This document shows positions 55,722 through 64,000 of a stretch of 64,000 nt of DNA, piece after piece. The notes beneath the pieces were generated by a model. The model had not been told where the DNA came from. It worked only from the letters and a program-made list of their open reading frames with translations, and ran no database searches. The translations under genes and the position numbers were made by a program. How positions within the stretch are numbered: position 1 is the stretch's first letter; each line of letters begins with the position of its first letter. Source of the stretch: Rhodotorula mucilaginosa (Eukaryota > Basidiomycota > Microbotryomycetes > Sporidiobolales > Sporidiobolaceae); NCBI GenBank assembly GCA_034406715.1, contig CP137872.1, positions 1 to 64,000 on the forward strand, read 5' to 3'.

Positions 55722-56340
55722 CGTTCGGCCTGCCTTTCGAGGGTCTAGAGCTTAGCGGCCACCCAGAGTGTCAACTGAAAAGCGACAGTTGACGCGGAAG
55801 CAGCTTTTGACTGAGGGGAGGCGTGCACGCGAGACACGCCGAGAGAGTGGAGGCCGCTTCTTCGCAGCTTCGCTTTCTTCCACCGCTTGCCTCGGACTCT
55901 ATGCGCAGTCACCGGACCTCGCGGACACGTTACCGACGTATCGCAAGCCGGTATGTTCCCCAACAAACTGCTAATTTACGGTGCGGCGAGGTTCACAGTC
56001 GAGCCGGGGACGTTGCTGCTGCTGCTGCTGCGTAGCGAGCGTGAAGGATTGCCTCAACTCTGGATCAACGCCCACGGAGAGCTAGAGGGAAGCGGCGCTC
56101 GCAGTCGACCGTGACCATTCCCGCGCAGTCTGTCCATTGTAGACATTGCACTGGCAGCTGAGAGGACTCATGGCAATCAATCGAGTCTGTCCATAGCAAA
56201 CCGAGAGCTGTTGCGCTGCAAAACGTACCCGAGGTGAAAGCTCTCCGGTGCAATCAGATAGCGTGACGCGAATCGATTACAGCGCGACGGAGAAGAGAGG
56301 GTCGACTGGGAGGAGGAGTGCTGTTGTTGTGCTCCACCCT
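55722..56340. promoter_or_regulatory. Divergent upstream region, DPH2 / SMG6-like
   Basis: 619 bp between opposite start codons. A run of five gct/gctg units near 56014-56030 is the only simple repeat. An upstream in-frame extension of the SMG6-like frame lacks an ATG before 56341. Confidence 0.4.
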
Positions 56341-56795
56341 ATGCACACCGCACGAGCCAGCTATGCCGTGCAGCACGATTACAAGGGGCAGTACGCCGCT
56401 CTGCCCAACCTCGCCACTGCCGACCACGCCGCTCCTCCTCCTGCAGGAGGAGCCCTCGACGGGATGAGTCCCGCCGCCGCTCTCGTCGACAGTTGGCGCA
56501 ACAAGCACGCAGTCGTCCCTGCCGACGATCCACCACCAGCTGAGCTGGACTCGTACCCCCGCACCGGCCGCAAGTCGTCCTCGTCGTCGTCGTCGTTGCC
56601 GCACCGAACGCCAAGTACTCGCAGTCGCCGTCCGCCGCCGCCGCCGCCGCCTTCTGCTGGCGCTGCCTCGTCCTTCGAACAGTCGGCATACGGCTATCCA
56701 GATCCGAATCAGCACCGATACCTGCCGCCGCCGCCGCCGTCCCAGTCTCCGAGTCACCACCACCTCCCGCCGCCGCCACCTCGGCACCCTGCTGC

Positions 56796-56832
<37 letters not shown>

Positions 56833-56944
56833 GGACAAGCGCACCCGAGTCATGCATACCAGCAAGCGAGTCGCTATTCAGCACCTGCCCCATCCAGGTC
56901 GCAACCGGCGGCAGGATCTTCGAACCGCACTTCAAGGCAGCAGC

Positions 56945-56981
<37 letters not shown>

Positions 56982-59900
56982 TCGTGAACGGCAACACCAT
57001 GTGCCGTACGATGCCGACTATGATCGTCAACTCGCCTCGCCAGGACAGCCAAACCTCGGAGCAGCAGCAGCAGCGTCGTCTTCGGCGGCCGCCCCCGCCG
57101 CCGCCGCCTCTCGCGGTCTGTTTGACCCGAGGGGCGGCGGCATGCCTTCCTCTTCTTCCTCCGCCTCGAAACGACACACGGCCAGCGGCGGAGGCAGTTC
57201 ATCTTCGCCTCGGCGGTCCCAGACGGGGGAAGGGCGCTCGTCCCGAACCCCGCGACACGGATCGTCAGCAACTTCGACGGTGCACCCTCCACCGCCGCCG
57301 CCGTTACCGGAACGGGGCAACCCGATACCTCGCCCGTCTTCGAGAGCAGGGGATGATCGACGATCTCCCACCACCCGCTCGAAACGCGAACCCGTCCAAC
57401 TCGCCGACTTGGGTCGCAGAGCCGGCACGACGACCACCACCACCCATCACCGAGGAGGAGGAGGAGGAATCCCGACGCCGTACGACGCCAAAGATAGTCG
57501 CGAGTCGCTCGAGAGTCTCGGGACCGACTTTTCGGGCCGGACAAAGTCTTCGGGCGGCGGCGGCGGCGGTGGCAGGCGGCGGAGACGAGCGGACGCTGCT
57601 GATGGTGTGGCGGAAGACGAAGGCGTATTCGATCCGTCAGGCGCAGCCGTAGGCGGCGGCGGCGGCGCTGGAACCGGCATGACCGCAGGCGGCGGCGGGG
57701 GCAAAAACCGACAGTTGTTTGACCCGCGCAAGGACGACCCGATGCGGTTCGCGGTCGCCCGACCATCCGCTGGCGTCTCTTCCGCCTCACAGCAGCAGCA
57801 GCAGCAGCAGGCGCCGCCACCTCCCGCGTACGCCTCGACTGCCGGCTTCACCGGATCGACGTTCACGCTTCAGACTGAATCGGTCATGAACCTCGCCAGC
57901 CCGAGTGGAACCGCCGCCGCTGCTGCGGAGGACGCATCCAGCATCCGTACGGGCGCTTCGGGCCACCACGACGCCCACCCATCCTCCACGAAGCGACCCG
58001 ACCATCCGATCCTGGCCGAGTTGAAAAAGGCCTATCGCGGGATCCTCGAACTCGAAAAGAAACTGCAGGACGAGCATCGGCAGGCGACCAAGGAGGCGGA
58101 ACGCGCGGCAGAGGATACGGCCGCTGCGAACGGCAGCGAGGGTGTCCAGATCCAAGGACAGGGCAAGAAGTACGACGACGAGTACTGGGTCAAGCTGGCC
58201 AAGGCGCACAAACAGTAAGTCCGAGAGAAAGCCCTGAGCGCCGCCTTTTTTCCGATCTTGACCCTTGCCCCTCTGTGACCAGGCTTGCGGAAGCCCACTA
58301 TTCGTTCCTGCAAATGTCGCTCGATCCGCACATCCCCGCCGGCTTGCATTCGCTGCCGCAGCGGTACAACATTCCGACTCGACTGTGGCAAGTCGCGTTC
58401 CATCAACTGCTCGAACGGATGCGTCACGCCGTCATCTCGACAGCCGTTCCTCCCGCCGGCGGCACGGCTGAGGGCACCAACGTGCTCGATCACTTGATCG
58501 AGTTTATCCAGTTCGCGTACACGCACTACTCGCAGCTCTTTGAAGATCCGGCAGTGGCGGTGTTCCGCGCGGCGTGGATCGAGCAGCTCGGCGATCTCGC
58601 TCGGTACCGTATGGCGGTCGCAGGACTGGCATCGCGGGTGCATGCGGCACAGGCAGTTGGCGCGATGACTTCGCCCTCCTCGCCTGGTCTTGACCCCCTT
58701 GACGATCTCGAAATCAACGTTGGCGACGACGTCCGGAACCCGCCGCCGCCGCAGCCGCAGCAGCAGCCGCCGCCACAGCGGCGACCTGCCGACGCTGCCT
58801 CGATCGGACAAGCCGCGCTGAACGACTGGGACCTGGAGGAGCAAGAGACTTGGCGCGAGATGGCGCGAGAGTGGTACGCGCTCGGGTTGGCCGAGAATCC
58901 GGGGACGGGTCGCTTGCAGCATCACCTGGCGCTGCTCAGCAAGGGAGATGAATTGCGTGCCCTCTATCACTACTCCAAGAGGTGCGTTCTGGCAGAGACC
59001 GTGAGCATGGTCTTTTGGGAATGCGCGCCACGCTGACGACTGTAAACCCCCTCCGATTGTCTCCAGTCTCACCACGGCACACCCGTACCTGTCGGCTCGC
59101 GAATCGATCCTGCCGCTCTTCGAGGAGGAGCATCAGGCCCGACGTACGCAGTCGGACGTGACCCAGCATGAACTCTTTGTCCACTTGCACGGCATGCTCT
59201 TCACCAAGATCTCGCTGGACGACTTTGACGAGTGCCTCGAGCGGTTCCTCGAACGCCTGCGTCAAGAGGGGTGGGCGCTCAACAAGGCGCGAGACGACAC
59301 CACCACAGCGACGACTCACCTCGAGGATGCTCCCGTCTTTGGCGACCGCGAGTGGTGCATGCTCGGAATCATCAACATCGCCGCGCTCTTGCAGTACGGC
59401 ACCGAAGACGGGGTTTTGCGCAAACTCATGACGCCAGAGACCGGCGACAAGGCAGAAGCGTCGACATCTGGAGCGCCAATGCCGTCATCGTCGTCATCGT
59501 CGTCGAAACGGCATGCCTCGAAGCATCACGGGAGGCACGAGTCGAACCGTGCCCAGCCGGCGGACAGATCACGCTCGACACCGCAAGCACTGATGGTCAA
59601 GCGGAGCGACGGCGATGGCTCGGTCGCCTCTCCCTCGATCACGGACAACCTCGAGGACGACGGATCCGAGTTAGGATTCGATGCCGACGATGTGGTCAAA
59701 CAGCTGCAACCGGCAGGGTCAACCGAGCCCGAAGATGATCCGCTGCCGTTCAAGCTCGCTCAACGACTCGCCTTCTCCATTCTGTCGACCGTGCTCGAGA
59801 TGCCCTTCTTCCGCATCGGCGCGAACGAGGTTCCGAACCCGTACGTCACGATCTTGTGCACATTCCTCGGCCACGTTTCGCACCACCCCGCCGCCATGCG

Positions 59901-61388
59901 CCACTTGGAGCGGTCAATCCCCTGGGACGCCCTCGCCACCTTGTTCAACCGCGTCTCGCCTCCGGTCGAAATCCGCCTCGAGACGCCAAACAAGCTCGTC
60001 GGTGGCAAGCCCTTGCCCGAGGACCACTGCCTCCGCGGCATGGAGTGGGCCGGCCGGCAACTGTTCGGTCGCGGATACTGGCGCGAACCTCGCAGTCGTT
60101 CGAACGCGGCGTCCCCGGCGAGCGGTTTCGGGGACGCAGCGGTTGCCCCGCCCATTGAAGGCGTTGAAGGCACGACCGTCCGAGTCGAGAGTGAGGCGGA
60201 TGCACTGCGCTTCGACCTCACTACGTTGCGGGGCGCAGCATCTCCGGCTGGATCTGGCACCATCGACGATGGAGACGGCCAATCTGCTTTCCACATCGCA
60301 GTCACCGCGCTCTCCGAAGGAAGATGGCGTCGACTCGCCATCTGCGCGGCATGGCTCGTTCGCAACGTGCCTGGCTTCGATTACGATGTCCGCGCCGTCG
60401 ATCCCCGCCAGCGCTTCCAAGTCTCGGGCGCCCTCAGGCAGAAGCTCGACCGGTGGCGCCGCGAGGACGAAGAGGCGCGCGAAGCCGAACGCCTCAGCCG
60501 GTTGGCGCTCGAGGACAGAAACATCGACGCGATCGTGGAAGACGGTACAGATGGCGACGAGAGCGACGAAGAAGACTTCGAAGACGAGAACGATTCCGAA
60601 GAGGTGAAAGCGCTCAAGGTACGAGTTTCCCCATTTCCGCGCTGCCGATTGGGCACGCTCTCTGACATCTTCACTCTGTTCGTCAGGCACGTCGTCGGCA
60701 ACTCAAGTCGATCATCCGGCAAGCGCGCGCGGCCACACGTGCGCCGCGTGGTCAGAAGGGCGCCGCTTCAAAGGCCAAGTTTGGCAGCAAGGCCGCGGCG
60801 GCGGCGATTCCACGCGTCTTCCCCGGCTATACGGTTCTCGTGTTCGATACCAACATCCTCCTCACGTCCATCGCGCTCCTCAGCGAGCTCGTCGCCGCCG
60901 AATGCTGGACCATCGTCATCCCGCTCGCGGTCGTCACCGAACTCGACGGGATCAAACGCAACTCGACCCCGCTCGGCGTGGCCGCATCCGAAGCGATCGA
61001 CTACCTCGAACAGGCCGTCCGCGGTTACTCGCGCCATCTCAAGATCCAGACCAGTCGCGGCAACTACCTCAAGGATTTATCCATCCGCAACGAGGCGATC
61101 GACTTTGACGGCGCGGATCCGGCTTCGTCGCACGACTTTGCGCGCTCGCTCGACGACGTCATCCTCCGCGCCGCGTCGTGGCAGAAGGAGCATTTCTCGA
61201 ACCGGCTCGCGCTCGTCAATCCTCGAGCGATCGCCGAGCAGCGCAAAGTCCCGTCCGATACGGCCCCCGTGGTGCTCGTCACGTTTGATCGCAACCTGCG
61301 CCTCAAAGCGAGCGCCCGGGGCGTCGAAGCGACTGACGAGAAGGGTCTGAAGAAGGCCATCGACGCCGCTTCCTTCGGAAACGGATGA
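56341..61388 (+). CDS. SMG6: SMG6/EST1A-like protein with EST1 (14-3-3/TPR) and PIN endonuclease domains
   Basis: Four exons (56341-58214, 58283-58981, 59067-60618, 60687-61388) give 1608 residues in frame from MHTARASYAVQHDYKGQYAA. Residues 1 to about 540 are disordered: poly-Gln of 12, an RD dipeptide run (RDRDRDRDRDRDRE), Gly and Pro tracts. The EST1/SMG helical region follows: LAELKKAYRGILELEKKLQD, KYDDEYWVKLAKAHKQLAEA, HYSFLQMSLDPHIPAGLHSL, QETWREMAREWYALGLAENP, GRLQHHLALLSKGDELRALY (the classic SMG5-7 repeat), SLTTAHPYLSARESILPLFE. A C-terminal PIN domain carries LVFDTNILLTS, VVTELDGIKRNS, SLDDVILRAAS and LVTFDRNLRLKA, so all acidic metal ligands are present. Expected role: mRNA cleavage in nonsense-mediated decay, possibly telomere binding. 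Ends DAASFGNG. Confidence 0.9.
56941..56987. repeat. GACCGA hexanucleotide repeat coding for Arg-Asp
   Basis: About six to seven tandem gaccga units inside the SMG6-like gene encode an alternating RD run. In-frame unit length; may vary between strains. A CAG run for poly-Gln lies nearby at about 56802-56829. Confidence 0.85.
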
Positions 61389-62011
61389 TACGCGAGTCGC
61401 AGCGTTGCTGTCCTCAAGTAGCCCTCGTCCCCTCGCCCGACGCGCACAATGTCCGAGGAGGTCTATTTGACCTCTTGAGCCGGTCCTCTCTTCTCGAGGT
61501 CTGCCAGGCTGTCAAGCTTGACCTCTCCGAATCGCAAGCCGCCACTTGCTCCGTACGAGCCCTTTCCAGATGTCCCCCAACATCCGGCCATCAGCTCCGA
61601 CGACGACGATTGTCCCGCTTCTTCCCTTTTTTTCCCTTACAATCCGCTCTCTTTGTGCACCTTCTGCCTCTCTTCCTCCGAACAATGTTGTCTTCCCCTT
61701 TCTCCAGTAGGATGTCGTCGAACGACGGATTCTCACTCGCACCGCGGGCAGACTCGTCAGGCACAAAGTTTATCAACATTTGAAACAGTCGCAAGTAGAG
61801 GCTACAAGAGGAGATACAAAGCCAATGGATACAGAAAGAGACAGTTCTGCCCTGCACGAAACACAAATGGGAATCGTGAAGAGAGCCGATTGTGCAACGC
61901 GTGAAAGGCGAATCAAGAGGGAAAGCGAGGGAGGAAGAGAGTCATGTATCACGCGTCGATGGTGCCCGTTGACTTCACTGACGCGCGCCGGTGGCGTCCA
62001 CATGCACGGAT
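61389..62011. other. Convergent 3' region, SMG6-like and arrestin genes
   Basis: 3' UTRs of both genes. Several short frames open here but none is long or motif-bearing enough to call. Confidence 0.55.
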
Positions 62012-64000
62012 TCACCGCGCCCCCCTCCGGCCAAAGAATCCGCCTCCCCCACCACCGCTAGTCCCGCCGCCGCTCGCAGCGGGGGAGGACGACCTCTCGT
62101 TCTCAACCACCTCGAAGTAGCTCGGCGGAAGTCCATACAGCTCTTCGAGTCGGCTCTCTTCGGCTTGGTCGATGGTGGCGCTGCCGGCGGCGAGAGTGCT
62201 CGCTTCGCCAGTAGCAGCAGCGGAGGTCGTCGTCGTCGTCGTCGTTCTTCGGCTCGGTGGTGGTGGCGGTGGTGGTGCTGAAGGAGCCGGATACATTGGA
62301 GGAGGAGGAGGAAGGGGCGGATCACCATTCGCCGGCGGAGAGAGCGACCACGACGACGACTGCTGCGCGGCGCGCACTCGTGGCGGAGTCGAGACGATCT
62401 CGACTGGGATAGCGAGCGACGAGAGATGGACGGAAGGGGGGATGACGACTCCGTTCGATTTCGGAACCGTCGGTTGACTTCAAGTGCGGGCGGGCGGGCG
62501 GGCGGGCGGGCGCGGGGGCACGCGAGAGTGAGAGTGAGAGGAGAGAGCAAGTCGAGTCAGGTTTGAGCGCAGACTTTGGTCCCCACCCCTGAAGATGAAA
62601 GACTGGGGCAAGACGACGCACTAGAGGGTGATGCACAGCAAGTAGGCGACTTGGAGGTTCGGAGCTCGGAACGAAGTCGTCAAGGCCGGGACCTGTCCGC
62701 CGCGCGCCACCCGAGACAATTTAATTCATGGACAGTGATGCGTCAGAGCGAGATTCGCACGAAGGGTCTGGTTGCACGTACCAGTTTGATCGCGCCCGAG
62801 TAGACAATCTCGTGCGCGACGGCTCCGCCGACTCCTCGCACAGAGTACCCGGCTGGACCACCAATAGCCGTGACCCTGTTGGCATGGAGAACGATGCTGT
62901 CGTACGTATTGGCTGGGGGTTTTTAATGAGGGGGAGGAGCGGGAGGGAGGGGAGGAAAGGCGGGTTCCGAGACCAAAGTCAGCTCTCGAGAGATCCGATA
63001 TCACATCCTCATTCTTGGAGGCTTTCAGGCCAAGGAGGTCAACCATCCGTTGTGAATCATGGTCACGATCATCCGGGATGGGCAAGGATTTGGGGGCCTC
63101 ACAGATGCCTTGAGCCGACACGATCGTGCGTTGCAAGAGCGAGACGGCGATGGTTGCCGGAGTGAAACGCGCGAGACTGGTCGCGTCTGCGCAGGTAATC
63201 TGTGCGCGTGCGCGAAGAGAGAGAGAAAATCCCTGTGAGTGGACAGCCTCTTCTGACCGCCCCCCGAATCGGACGAACGACAAACGACGAAAAGAAGAGC
63301 ACCAACCCACCTGCACCTCAAACTCGAGCAGCTCTCCGTGCGCCTTGGAAAACTTTTGCGGTTTCGGGACCCTCCCTTCCAACCTGACCCACCCAGCCGC
63401 AGCAGCAGCTCCCGCGCTCCTGCTGAACCGCGAACTCTTCTTCATCGCGGTCCGGGTGACATACTTGCCCGGGTCGGTCCACCCTTGCGGGTCCTGTTTC
63501 GAATTGGGAGTTTTTGTCGCCGGGGCGGAGGCGAGGGCGAGTTGTCGGAGCGGAGAGGGGGAGACGGGGACGGGTTGCCTCGGGACAAACACGACGGGGA
63601 CGATCCAGCGCTCGTTGAGTTTCAAGAGTCCGGCGCGGCCGAGCGTCACTTTGAGGTAGTACCGGCACGAGCCTTCGAAGCCTCCGAGGGCGGCGGCGGG
63701 AGGGGACGATTTAGCGCCGGAAGAAGAGGAAGAGGAAGCGGACGAGGTCGTGTTGCCGTCGAGCATGAAGGACGGGGGAGGTCGGATCGGTCTCGGTTGG
63801 TACGGTTGACCGGTGTGGGGCAGGTGGGTCAACCTGGCCGGGATGGTGAGCACGAACGGGAACCGGAACGTCCCTTGCAGTTTCCCCGCTGCGGCTTCCT
63901 CCGGCGAGGTCGCGTTCTCTCCCGGAGGAGGCGGGTAGTGAACGCTCCCGTCTTGAGGGTCTGTGCGGTACCACAAGGGGTGACTATCTTCGAGGAAGCA
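62012..64000 (-). CDS. Alpha-arrestin (ART family ubiquitin-ligase adaptor), 5' end beyond the window
   Basis: Arrestin-related adaptor that recruits Rsp5/Nedd4 ligases to membrane transporters. The visible part begins inside the arrestin N-domain: KLQGTFRFPFVLTIPARLTH, GSCRYYLKVTLGRAGLLKLN, ERWIVPVVFVPRQPVPVSPS, KKSSRFSRSAG, WVRLEGRVPKPQKFSKAHGE, LLEFEVQV. The C-domain exons are ITCADATSLARFTPATIAVS, LLQRTIVSAQGICEAPKSLP, IVLHANRVTAIGGPAGYSVR, GVGGAVAHEIVYSGAIKL, then VPALTTSFRAPNLQVAYLLC and QPTVPKSNGVVIPPSVHLSS. The tail has a Pro run and EELYGLPPSYFEVVENE with a PPxY ligase-binding motif, ending GGFFGRRGAR at 62012. About six introns are visible; one holds a gggc repeat. The start codon lies beyond 64000. 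Confidence 0.85.
62486..62514. repeat. GGGC tetranucleotide repeat
   Basis: About seven gggc units in an intron of the arrestin gene; G-quadruplex-capable on the plus strand. Confidence 0.85.

Noticed and set aside
56339-57820. 493-codon open frame on the minus strand
   Set aside because: Fully antisense to the disordered repeat-rich part of the SMG6-like gene. Its Arg/Leu-rich content is what the complement of Ser/Pro/Gln/Gly codons gives.
1-64000. CRISPR arrays, bacterial operons, rRNA, LTR-type or other mobile elements
   Set aside because: No spaced identical repeats, no integrase, reverse transcriptase or transposase motifs, and no paired terminal repeats were seen on either strand.

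Overview
The window looks like the left end of a chromosome from a GC-rich basidiomycete fungus, most likely a yeast-like member of the Pucciniomycotina (Rhodotorula/Sporobolomyces relatives). This rests on four things. The first ~70 bases are CCCTAA telomere repeats. Genes are split by many 50-100 nt introns with GTGCG/GTGAG donors, CTGAC branch sites and CAG acceptors. GC bias is strong. All recognisable genes are eukaryotic, several with basidiomycete-type architecture. No bacterial genes, operons, CRISPR arrays, rRNA or convincing tRNAs were seen.

Layout. The subtelomere (1-9.5 kb) is gene-poor: a short repeat, a half-size ABCG transporter, an unrecognised 222-codon ORF, an ARO8-type aminotransferase, and a 16-base motif present three times. 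From 9.5 kb inward the window is ordinary housekeeping chromosome: a hypothetical protein, a GDSL/SGNH esterase, an Mpv17/PMP22 protein, a PRA1/Yip3 protein, PEX5, a KPWE-motif PEX39-like peroxin, a membrane-anchored acyl-protein thioesterase, a PSMG4-like proteasome chaperone, Pol III subunit RPC34/RPC6, a BLI-3-like FMN-binding protein, a TPR protein, the mitochondrial ornithine carrier, mitoribosomal protein uL16m, a putative four-TM protein inside two empty stretches, NAP1, an intracellular LysM protein, a TPT/DMT-type transporter, BRX1, ARF6, ATG4 with a huge N-terminal extension, FMC1, DPH2, an SMG6/EST1-like PIN nuclease, and an alpha-arrestin cut by the right edge.

Organisation. From 10 kb to the end the genes fall almost entirely into head-to-head pairs with short shared upstream regions (131-619 bp between start codons), alternating with convergent ends. 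Three pairs make functional sense: PEX5 with a PEX39-like protein (both tied to PTS2/PEX7 import; this PEX5 also carries a PEX7-binding-like box), the ornithine carrier with uL16m (both mitochondrial), and ARF6 with ATG4 (membrane traffic and autophagy).

Most unusual points: the PEX5/PEX39 pair; a NAP1 gene whose CKQQ prenylation box is immediately followed by an intron with the stop codon alone on the next exon, so that intron retention would hide the box; an ARF6 gene whose start codon is split AT^G by an intron; an ATG4 whose catalytic Cys is about residue 913; and a fungal SMG6-like protein with EST1 and PIN domains and intact acidic residues. No old viruses or LTR-type elements were recognised. 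Gene models were spliced by eye; boundaries given to the base are predictions.
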